From Bolinopsis microptera (lineage: Eukaryota; Ctenophora; Tentaculata; Lobata; Bolinopsidae), in contig NC_087081.1 of the NCBI RefSeq assembly GCF_026151205.1, positions 1,989,246 to 2,053,245 on the forward strand: 64,000 nucleotides of DNA, written 5' to 3'. The position numbers and the translations under genes are program-made. Under the pieces are notes generated by a model. The model saw only the letters and a program-made list of their open reading frames with translations. It ran no database searches and was not told the origin of the DNA. Below are positions 44,182-55,100 of the stretch, piece by piece. Each line of letters begins with the position of its first letter. The stretch's first letter is position 1.

Positions 44182-47100
44182 CTAAGTCACTGAATGTGTG
44201 CTAGCATTGTCGATAGAGAAATTCTCTTCGTCTTTTAATCTGAAATGATAACAAAAATTCATATTAAATTCACATATTAAAATAAGGTAAATTTGATGAT
44301 GCGATGGCTTCTAATTAGAGAGTTAGAGACAACCCGCCCAATTTAAACCGAAAGTTTTTTTTAATTTAGGGTAATAAAAGTGGAAATATGTAATAGAAAA
44401 AGGTAATAAAAGTATAAATTCACCTTTTCTGAGCTCTTTTGATGGCGATTTCTCGTTCTGAGCACATAAAAAGTCCAGCAAAGCCGATAATCACTCCAAT
44501 AATCACCAGAAACAGAATGACAACTAAAATATGAGACATTTAATCAGACTGTCATACTTTGGGGTGTATAATTGTGTAAAAGTGCTAAAGGTTAGAAAGT
44601 TTGATAATTTCACTAATAGTGACGCTAATATTAATGGTGTTATACGGCTCGATTGGTGCTGAACACAAATCACGATTACAAAGCTACAAATCTCATGTGA
44701 GCCATTTGACGTCATATTTTTAGAAAAAACCTACAAACGTACATTTGCTATTGACTTAGTTCCAACCCTGGTAGTATAAGTAGTAAACTTACATTTGCTA
44801 GCAACTGGATCCAGACTCCCTAACCGTATGCCGTGTCCCTTTTCTGAAACAAATTAGAGCTTTAAGTTATAATCAAATACATCCTGCAACCAGTCAACCA
44901 GATTTTAACCATTTAACCTGAATTGTACTTTTTCGGTCATACATCCGGATCCCGATGGCACTGTCCCGGCACCGGGCACTCTTGTGGCACTGTCGCTAGC
45001 TTGCCGCCATAGTGCCACGACATTGCCGCGACAGTGCTGCCAAAAAATCTTGTCCTAACTGTTTCACTGTTTGAGGTGACGTGAAAGATAGTGGAAGTGG
45101 AGCACTGCACGCTCCACTTTTTGAAACCTACAATGGTTACCATGGCAACAATGGAAACATTTCCTCTTGATATCGTCTCCTTTCTTATCAAAGTTTTGAA
45201 TCTTATAATTTAGATTATACTGTAGAGTTTAGTTCAGCTGTCTAATATCTATAACATCACTTTAAGTTACAAATAGAAAAGCATGGAGAGAGTTAAGCAT
45301 GATTTAGTTTATTCTGTGTTATTTTTCTCTTGGTGACTTATCAGGTTATCAAGATGTTCTTTATGTTTTATTTTTGATTTGAATAAAGTTATATAATAAT
45401 AAGTTACAAATTTCTCCCCAACAGAAAGATCCCTAAGTGAAATGATTTTAAGTAAAAGATCATTAAATTAAAATAAAAGAACCCTAAGGGATTCAGTGAA
45501 ATTAAATGAATGCAAATTCAAAGCATCAAATTATGCAAATAAATTTTCAATGAAATGAAAAATAGATACTAAATTTAAAATGCCAGGTATTTAGTACTTT
45601 AGTATACCACATGACTGTCACTCTACATCACACTTTGACAGGTTAATGGGTCACTCTGAATAGTGACCACCAAAACTAACCAGGCGAATCTCCTCCCGAC
45701 AGTTGTGCAGCGTTTTCTGTACCATTGTTACCATGGTTACCATTGTTACTCCTCTCGTCTCGTTCCTCCGTAACTCTAACAGGTGTCGTCCAGTAAGTCA
45801 CGTGACGCTCAGCCCGAACTGGTGCTGTACAGAACGATAATACCAAGATAAACAAATAATGGAGGTTCAACATGATAGCTAGTGTGAAAACAAAACGAAA
45901 TACACCGAAAAAGTTATCACTGTCTACAATGGTTACCAAGGCAACCAAATCGTACTCATGATATTGAACGTGTGATTGTCAGTGTCACAATTGTAACGGT
46001 AAACATTATATATATATACATAGTGCTATAATTAGCACTGAAATTAACTTTGATGTCAGAATTTTCGTGGCTCTAATTACTGGGATGATCTGATTATAAG
46101 TTTAACCCTGATTAATCGGGGGAAGTAATCGGTAAATCGTAAAATCGGGGTACCCAGTAAATTAGGGCTGACATTCACATTAAATAAAATATATAGATGA
46201 TTACTTTCGAGGGAATCTGAGAAAAATATGTGGATTATGGGGGTTCCCCAGTTCCTGCTCTAACTATCTAATGAACTGGTTAAGTGGTTATACTTATCAT
46301 AACTTCGTAAGCAGTAGCTAAAACCTGGATCTGGTGAATTTTAATTTCTTAATTAACCACTGGTAATTTGTAAATTTGAAGTTACAACTGATAACTTTTC
46401 TAAGCTTTTTTCTTCGTGATCTAACAAAGTCATTATTGTATGATCTTTTAATCTTTGAATTGAAGCTTTGCTCGGCTGTAATTGTTTTACTGTCGTTTTC
46501 CTCACACGAGATACTATTTTTTGGTTTTCAGTGATGTTTTTAAATTTCTTTTACATTTTTGAATTCGTGAATACAGAAAGAATTGTTTTAATGTTACAGT
46601 CCTAATTCTCCTCGCGTCCTAGGATCTTAAGATGGCGTTTCTTTTGTCTCATAGTTCAACTCTTATATTAACAGCGTACAATATAACTCATTAACTGAAC
46701 GACGGGTGCCTCGTGCTTTGCATTCATGTTTTGTTCTGATTCATAAACAAAGTAACTCAGATGAAAAATATGTGAATCCAAAGAATCTGATTCTGGAAAT
46801 ATTTCGTCCACTGGAAATATGTGAAGCATGCAGAATGAACAAAATACTCGATACAAGTGCACTGTGCAAGCTGATAGCTTGACCATGAGTTAAAACTAAT
46901 ACAGAAGGTATGTTGAAACGTTGTAACTTACCGACGTAACAAAAGGTCTCATTTACAGATGTGTAGTTGTGATGTGTGAAATCAGTCCAAGAGTAGGAGG
47001 GAGGTGGGGAGGTTACCAACCCTGGAGAGAGAGAGAGGGTTACTATGGTAGGTTACCATGGTAACTGTAATGTTACTGCAGGTGATCTCATGACAGCAGC

Positions 47101-50100
47101 TTGCAGTCATGTGATTGATTAGTTATAGAATTACAACTCAATCATGATTGTAAACGATATAATGTACTAATGAAAGACCGCGTCTGTTCTTCTAGAGAGA
47201 GAGAGGGTTACTATGGTAGGTTACCATGGTTACTGGAATGTTACTTACCAGTACTACTTTCCCCATCAATTGTGTACCCCTCCGTGCTCCCCTCCATCTG
47301 ATTATTGTATAAACTTGTTATATAAGAACTGGGCAGAGCTTCAGACCAGAGTGTGAAACCACAGAGTGAACCAACAAGACCACCGTTAGAGGGATATCTC
47401 GAACCTTCTGACTGCAATCCTAGAGTATTTTAGTAATGTGGGGGGGGGGGGGGGGGCGGTATTTTAGTAATGTGGGGGAGAGTGTTTTAGTAATGTGGGG
47501 GACAGTATTTTAGTAATGTGAGGGGCGGTATTTTATTAATGTGGGGGGCGGTATTTTAGTAATGTGGGGGACAGTATTTTAGTAATGTGGGGGGCGGTAT
47601 TTTAGTAATGTGGGGGCGGTATTTTATTAATGTGGGGGAAAGTATTTTAGCAATGTGGGGGACAGTATTTTAGTAATGTGGGGAACAGTATTTTAGTAAT
47701 GTGGGGGACAGTATTTTAGTAATGTGGGGGACAGTATTTTAGTAATGTGGGGGGCGGTATTTTAGTAATGTGGGGGGCGGTATTTTATTAATGTGGGGGA
47801 AAGTATTTTAGCAATGTGGGGGACAGTATTTTAGTAATGTGGGGAACAGTATTTTAGTAATGTGGGGGACAGTATTTTAGTAATGTGGGGGGCGGTATTT
47901 TAGTAATGTGGGGGGCGGTATTTTAGTAATGTGGGGGGCGGTATTTTAGTAATGTGGGGGACGGTATTTTAGTAATGTGGGGGGGGGGCGGTATTTTATT
48001 AATGTGGGGGAGGGGGCGAAAAATGGGGCGAAATGGCTGTTGATAGTTGAACCAAAATGTTTTGTTGTTTAACTGCAACATTTCAAACTATCAGGAGGAA
48101 AAAAAGGAAACTAAAAGTAAAACATATGATGGTGCATGCCTGTAGCGGACAGAATAACAGCTTAACAGGGAGAGAGAACACACCTGCCGACCAGACGCCG
48201 GTAAAGTCCAAGTCTAGGACAGTGTCGTTACTTATATCTGATACTTCACCATGCTGTTCTCCGTTAACGAACGTAGTCACTCCTTAATGGAATATTTAAT
48301 ATTATAGTTTGGATTGATTATTAAAATATTTAAATAATAGTTAATTACAAATAAATTTGACGCTTAAATAACAAAAAGCCCCTCAATCCTCATGCAAATT
48401 GTAATTGATGAAATAAATTGTTTTATGAAATAACTTTCATACGATTGTGGATTACATGTCCGTCAACTTTAATATTACTTAAGTATTAAATAAGTATAAC
48501 TAAATAAATATAACGTAATAGATTGATGATTTCTTGGGTAAATTTCTATTGATTGCGTGATCCCGTTTGATGCGACAAGGAAAAGGCTCTTATCAGAAAA
48601 GGACTTATTCAACGTTTCAATGTGACAACATCGTATTCATGATCTCAAATTATTTGTTATATTATAGTAGTGTTGAAAGTATTAAAATAATAGATTGAAG
48701 TTTGAACTGCTAACCTTTATCTATGTGCCAAGTAACACATATGTGAGTACTCGTAGACTCGTCAAATATCGTAATATCAGCTGCTGTATTATTTGAGAAT
48801 ATTACCTGAAAATATGTTGAGTTTGACAGCCCACACATGTTGCAAAAGTAATTTTATTGAATATTGTAATAAAAGGTTATGTTACAGTGTAATATTGGCA
48901 GAAATTACGATGAAGTTTTGGTATTTAGGTATTTGTTTTAGGGAAAGATTAGACTTGGGCGTTGTTTTTTAACTATCGCTTGTTTAGAACTTTTATCTAA
49001 TAATTATAGTTTAATAATAGATAGTATTTCAAAGTGGCGACAGTTTAAATTGGCCCCTGGCATCACTGAAAATGTTACCCCTGATTTTATGTGAATATCA
49101 ACTGATAGCATTTCTAAAAACTCAGCAGGAATATCAATTTGCATTTGACGCTTGGAAGATATTTGGTAATAAATCATAATTACAAACACAATCTCTAATT
49201 TTGTTGAATTGTGGACGATGTCAAATGCAAATATTCAACTGAATAGTTTTCACTTTGGTGATGGTATGCCTAATAAATTCCAGAACTATGCGTGTACGTG
49301 GTACATAAAACTGGCATCTTTGCAATGAATAGCAATTGTTGTTAAGAAAGTTAAGACGGGCCGCACAGTCGCGGGCTATCAAAAGAATTAAGTTAGAACA
49401 TTATAACTACAAACTAAGTTAACCTTATACAAAGTCAGTAAAACATAGTCTAAGTTAAATCATTAGTCCTAATAGTACTACAAAGTCAGTAAAAAGTTGT
49501 TGGTAACAGGAAAAAATTGTTAAAATAACCGATTGTAACTAAGTGAGACAACAAATCAAGGTTTACAGTACAGTTTCTAACACAGAAAGAAAATATATCC
49601 TTGTGTTTGAACACAGATATAATTTATAGTACCTGTCTAGTGGAGATGTATAAAACCGGCACTCTCTCAGGGTCCACATAACTAACAAGGTCGTACACGG
49701 CGTCCTGTAACGGCCTAACCCACAAGCACACTGAGATCTGGTCTGAAACGTTTAGTTGGGGCGTACTGGTGATGGAGTAGCCGTGCCCGTCTGAGCTTGT
49801 TGTCGTGTTACAGCCTGGTGAGAAGAGAGGATTTGTTGTTATTTCATATTTTACACCATTCCCTGATTTTGTTGTAATTATATGTACTATTTCGTGGCTT
49901 CATAAAACAATTCTGACGAATCTAAATTTACCATGGAAAAAGGGATATAAGTTGGTCGAAAATTAAACGTTTTTGTTAGTGCATTGTATTTATGAATAAA
50001 GACCCAATTACAAAATTCCACAAAATTCTACTAAAATTTACCAAAAAAAAAGGATAAGTTGGTCGAAAATTAAACGTTTTAGTTGGTGCATTGTCTTTAT

Positions 50101-50353
50101 GAGGCTACAAAGAAAGACCAAATTATAAAATCCCAGGATGCTGGATACTGAAATTGTATATTAGTGTGAACCGGTACACGCCAATCAAACAGAGTTACAC
50201 ACCAATTCCTACTAAAACTGAGAACCATTTTCCCCCTTTTTAAATATCATCTCTTGCAAGAAAATATTTCCTTGCGTTTGAACACTTACATTTTAAACCG
50301 TACACGACGGGTAGTAGGAGAAAGGGAAGCACGTGATACTGATAGGTTCTCAT
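44182..50353 (-). CDS. Membrane-anchored pentraxin-domain protein, 10 exons, 349 aa
   Basis: Exons in coding order: 50353-50290, 49814-49633, 48805-48715, 48282-48184, 47419-47249, 47021-46932, 45824-45681, 44844-44794, 44523-44424, 44239-44182. All junctions are GT..AG with matching phases. Residues 1-19 (MRTYQYHVLPFLLLPVVYG) are a signal peptide. Residues about 40-200 form a pentraxin/LamG fold: SVCLWVR (Cys51), HICVTWHI (103-110, matching HxCx[ST]W of the pentraxin signature except for the last position), FVNGE, and GGLVGSLCGFTLWSEALPSS near the end. Cys51 and Cys105 correspond to the family disulfide. A Pro/Ser- and Asn/Gly-rich linker with NYT, NET and NGT sequons follows. FVILFLVIIGVIIGFAGLFM (298-317) is a transmembrane helix and a charged tail of 32 residues ends the protein. 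Pentraxins are usually secreted pattern-recognition lectins; here an anchored cell-surface receptor or adhesion role is inferred. Confidence 0.87.
45136..47233. promoter_or_regulatory. Cluster of RFX X-box-like palindromes
   Basis: Sites matching GTNRCC-N2-RGYAAC or one base away: GTTACCATGGCAAC (45136-45149), GTTACCATGGTTAC (45727-45740, inside coding exon 7), GTTACCAAGGCAAC (45932-45945), GTTACCATGGTAAC (47052-47065), GTTACCATGGTTAC (47220-47233). The last two lie in a duplicated GAGAGAGAGGGTTACTATGG context (47028-47080, 47203-47255). Binding is not shown; they may be parts of a small repeat. Confidence 0.35.
47423..48022. repeat. 23-bp G-rich minisatellite, about 26 copies
   Basis: Units ATTTTAGTAATGTGGGGG(A/G)C(A/G)GT with 4-18 G fill almost the whole intron between coding exons 4 and 5 of the pentraxin-like gene. 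Repeating G5-G6 tracts on the plus strand are candidate G-quadruplexes; the transcript carries the C-rich complement. The acceptor of exon 5 (TACTCTAG) is inside the first degenerate unit. Confidence 0.95.
48806..49632. other. Intron 2 of the pentraxin-like gene
   Basis: AT-rich sequence; no exon in the required phase-0 register and no repeat was recognised. Confidence 0.4.
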
Positions 50354-51642
50354 TCCTACTGTTACAACAACACCATCAGTCAACAACCTCCTCTGTTTAG
50401 TTTATATCATATTCATTAGTTCCTGACATGGGAGAGGTTTAGTTTGATATCCAGATTATTATAATGATATTCGTATGAAGGCTAGTTTTCCTGATACAGG
50501 AGACAGTTAAAAGATCATAGCAAAAACATCTGCAATCGTATCTCCTCTAAGTTTCATTGAGGGAGGAGAATGAAAAGAAACCTAAAAGAGTTGTCGGACC
50601 GACATGAATGATCGGAAGTTAATATTAATTCGGAAAGGTTGCAGAAACAATAAAAAACAAGTCATAAAATGTTATTAAATAAAGTATTACAGCTACAGTG
50701 TCTTATAGGCTGAAGAAAGTGCCACCACGAAAATACGACTATTTTATCAATATTGAAACTTTATTTAATATCTTATAAACAATTATATATTATTGATGTG
50801 ATTGACATTATATGCTTATATGGTTAGACCGGATATCAAATTGAACAAAAAATATATTATACATTATTATAATAATATGTACATTGTACAAACCATTTAG
50901 AAATAACAGTGCAATTAATCAGCGTTTAATTATAAGTTATTCTGAACACGAGAAAGCAAGACTAAACAACGAAATACAGCTTGGTAAAATTGGTCTAAAT
51001 CTAATTACAAATTATTCATAGCAAGCGTAGGGCCTCTCGTGATATCATGGATCACTTAAAGACTTAATAAGCAAGCGGTTCCATTCTTTATAGAACGCAT
51101 ATATAACCCACGAATCGAACAATTATTTGTCGATTATGAAATGAAATAAAAGATAATTGCCTAGTACGTGTCTATGCAGTGTCAGTATATCATTTAAGAT
51201 AGACTGAAAGTACGTGTCTACAGTATACAGACTGTATATAATAGACTGAAAGTCTATGCGTAACAAACATAACAAAGTTAGACTCGCTTTCCATAATACC
51301 TCTCTTGTGGCTGTTGAAAATGATATTCAATTAAAGAAGCCAGCCATGGAAGAACGGTAAAACAACCAAAAATAAATGGCAAAAATGCAAAACAAGCAAA
51401 AGTAGAATGTAAAATAACATTATATGTATGCTTGATAGACGGGCATAATAACAAACATCCGGAAATAGTGTCTTTATCTGCAAGGTGAAACACTTAAAGG
51501 GTTTCCAGCATAGTTTGCTGTGGTTAATATATAAATATCTAAATATCTTACGTCCGCATTATTTGGTCCGACGGGAAATTTAGACGGGAAATTTTAGGGT
51601 TATCTCACCATGAATCTTTATTCTCAATCCTAACTGAAATCT
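50354..51642. other. Upstream region of the pentraxin-like gene
   Basis: Should contain the minus-strand promoter. I cannot place a transcription start. ORFs here are short and have no recognisable content. Confidence 0.4.
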
Positions 51643-51873
51643 TTTATTTTGATGAATGTTGTTGAAGAAGAGAGAATCTCCACTCAGTGTTTTAAAAACA
51701 AATTATTTGTCGACGTTTCGGCAACATGCCTTTGTAATTTTGCAGCTATGTTAGTTATTATAACGTCCTGTCTATGACAAAGGCATGTTGCCGAAACGTC
51801 GACAAATAATTTGTTTTTAAAACACTACGTAAGTGGAGATTCTCACTTCTTCAACAACAATCATCAAAATAAA
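51643..51873. repeat. Inverted repeat, arms about 95 bp
   Basis: TTTATTTTGATGAATGTTG..GTCGACGTTTCGGCAACATG is mirrored as CATGTTGCCGAAACGTCGAC..CAACAATCATCAAAATAAA with a spacer of about 40 bp; mismatches are few. It looks like a foldback MITE without coding capacity. Confidence 0.8.
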
Positions 51874-52189
51874 TGATTGATCCACTCATAAGAGCGAAAA
51901 AGGATGACCATTAACTGAAATCTGTTTAAAATAACAGCCATCGCAAATTGAAAAGCAAAATCCCCAAATTTGAAAAATATTTTTACCCAAATATTTTTAT
52001 TGAGAGGCTTCATATCTAAATATCAACATAGCATAGTCATAACCCTATATATCAACAATGTTATGTTGATTCAACATAAAATTGTCCAGGAATATGGATA
52101 CCTGGAATATAGATACATCAAATTGTCCGTTGGTAGACCCAAGGTATTTTACAGGGTACGGTTACTCGACTAGTAGTAGACCAAATATG

Positions 52190-55100
52190 TGTTGCTCTGA
52201 ACCAGGCATAAAGTAAGCCTGGTGTTGCTCTGAACCAGGCATGAAGTAAGCTTGTTGTTGCTCTAAACCAGGCATGAAGTAAGCCTGTGTTGCTCTGAAC
52301 CAGGTATGAAGTAAGCCTGGTGTTGCTCTGAACCAGGCATGAAGTAAGCCTGTGTTGCTCTGAACCAGGTATGAAGTAAGCCTGGTGTTGCTCTGAACCA
52401 GGCATGAAGTAAGCCTGGTGTTGCTCTGAACCAGGCATGAAGTAAGCCTGGTGTTGCTCTGAACCAGGTATGAAGTAAGCCTGGTGTTGCTCTGAACCAG
52501 GTATGAAGTAAGCCTGGTGTTGCTCTGAACCAGGTATGAAGTAAGCCTGGTGTTGCTCTGAACCAGGCATGAAGTAAGCCTGGTGTTGCTCTGAACCAGG
52601 CATGAAGTAAGCCTGGTGTTGCTCTGAACCAGGCATGAAGTAAGCCTGGTGTTGCTCTGAACCAGGTATGAAGTAAGCCTGGTGTTGCTCTGAACCAGGC
52701 ATGAAGTAAGCCTGGTGTTGCTTTGAACCAGGTATGAAGTAAGCCTGGTGTTGCTCTGAACCAGGTATGAAGTAAGCCTGGTGTTGCTCTGAACCAGGTA
52801 TGAAGTAAGCCTGGTGTTGCTCTGAACCAGGCATGAAGTAAGCCTGGTGTTGCTCTGAACCAGGTATGAAGTAAGCCTGGTGTTGCTCTGAACCAGGTAT
52901 GAAGTAAGCCTGGTGTTGCTCTGAACCAGGCATGAAGTAAGCCTGCTGTTGCTCTGAACCAGGCATGAAGTAAGCCTGGTGTTGCTCTGAACCAGGCATG
53001 AAGTAAGCCTGGTGTTGCTCTGAACCAGGCATGAAGTAAGCCTGGTGTTGCTCTGAACCAGGCATGAAGTAAGCCTGGTGTTGCTCTGAACCAGGTATGA
53101 AGTAAGCCTGGTGTTGCTCTGAACCAGGTATGAAGTAAGCCTGGTGTTGCTCTGAACCAGGCATGAAGTAAGCCTGGTGTTGCTCTGAACCAGGCATGAA
53201 GTAAGCCTGGTGTTGCTCTGAACCAGGTATGAAGTAAGCCTGGTGTTGCTCTGAACCAGGCATGAAGTAAGCCTGGTGTTGCTCTGAACCAGGCATGAAG
53301 TAAGCCTGGTGTTGCTCTGAACCAGGTATGAAGTAAGCCTGGTGTTGCTCTGAACCAGGCATGAAGTAAGCCTGGTGTTGCTCTGAACCAGGTATGAAGT
53401 AAGCCTGGTGTTGCTCTGAACCAGGCATGAAGTAAGCCTGGTGTTGCTCTGAACCAGGCATGAAGTAAGCCTGGTGTTGCTCTGAACCAGGCATGAAGTA
53501 AGCCTGGTGTTGCTCTGAACCAGGTATGAAGTAAGCCTGGTGTTGCTCTGAACCAGGCATGAAGTAAGCCTGGTGTTGCTCTGAACCAGGCATGAAGTAA
53601 GCCTGGTGTTGCTCTGAACCTGGTATGAAGTAAGCCTGGTGTTGCTCTGAACCAGGCATGAAGTAAGCCTGGTGTTGCTCTGAACCAGGTATGAAGTAAG
53701 CCTGGTGTTGCTCTGAACCAGGTATGAAGTAAGCCTGGTGTTGCTCTGAACCAGGTATGAAGTAAGCCTGGTGTTGCTCTGAACCAGGTATGAAGTAAGC
53801 CTGGTGTTGCTCTGAACCAGGCATGAAGTAAGCCTGGTGTTGCTCTGAACCAGGCATGAAGTAAGCCTGGTGTTGCTCTGAACCAGGCATGAAGTAAGCC
53901 TGGTGTTGCTCTGAACCAGGTATGAAGTAAGCCTGGTGTTGCTCTGAACCAGGCATGAAGTAAGCCTGGTGTTGCTCTGAACCAGGCATGAAGTAAGCTG
54001 GTGTTGCTCTGAACCAGGCATGAAGTAAGCCTGGTGTTGCTCTGAACCAGGCATGAAGTAAGCCTGGTGTTGCTCTGAACCAGGTATGAAGTAAGCCTGG
54101 TGTTGCTCTGAACCAGGCATGAAGTAAGCCTGGTGTTGCTCTGAACCAGGCATGAAGTAAGCCTGGTGTTGCTCTGAACCAGGCATGAAGTAAGCCTGGT
54201 GTTGCTCTGAACCAGGCATGAAGTAAGCTTGGTGTTGCTCTGAACCAGGCATGAAGTAAGCCTGGTGTTGCTCTGAACCAGGCATGAAGTAAGCCTGGTG
54301 TTGCTCTGAACCAGGTATGAAGTAAGCCTGGTGTTGCTCTGAACCAGGCATGAAGTAAGCCTGGTGTTGCTCTGAACCAGGTATGAAGTAAGCCTGGTGT
54401 TGCTCTGAACCAGGCATGAAGTAAGCCTGGTGTTGCTCTGAACCAGGCATGAAGTAAGCCTGGTGTTGCTCTGAACCAGGCATGAAGTAAGCCTGGTGTT
54501 GCTCTGAACCAGGTATGAAGTAAGCCTGGTGTTGCTCTGAACCAGGCATGAAGTAAGCCTGGTGTTGCTCTGAACCAGGTATGAAGTAAGCCTGGTGTTG
54601 CTCTGAACCAGGTATGAAGTAAGCCTGGTGTTGCTCTGAACCAGGCATGAAGTAAGCCTGGTGTTGCTCTGAACCAGGTATGAAGTAAGCCTGGTGTTGC
54701 TCTGAACCAGGTATGAAGTAAGCCTGGTGTTGCTCTGAACCAGGCATGAAGTAAGCCTGCTGTTGCTCTGAACCAGGCATGAAGTAAGCCTGGTGTTGCT
54801 CTGAACCAGGCATGAAGTAAGCCTGGTGTTGCTCTGAACCAGGCATGAAGTAAGCCTGGTGTTGCTCTGAACCAGGCATGAAGTAAGCCTGGTGTTGCTC
54901 TGAACCTGGTATGAAGTAAGCCTGGTGTTGCTCTGAACCAGGTATGAAGTAAGCCTGGTGTTGCTCTGAACCAGGCATGAAGTAAGCCTGTGTTGCTCTG
55001 AACCAGGCATGAAGTAAGCCTGGTGTTGCTCTGAACCAGGTATGAAGTAAGCCTGGTGTTGCTCTGAACCAGGCATGAAGTAAGCCTGGTGTTGCTCTGA

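Noticed and set aside
44937-45191. 84-aa minus-strand ORF
   Set aside because: Lies in the intron between two phase-matched exons, consists partly of short GCACTGTCGC-like repeats and lacks splice sites in the required phase.
45676-45948. ORF that appears to start a secreted protein with its own signal peptide (MLNLHYLFILVLSFC)
   Set aside because: The hydrophobic part is the polypyrimidine tract before a strong acceptor (CTGTACAG at 45825). From 45824 down, the exon continues in phase the pentraxin-like gene from 46932, so the apparent signal peptide is intronic.
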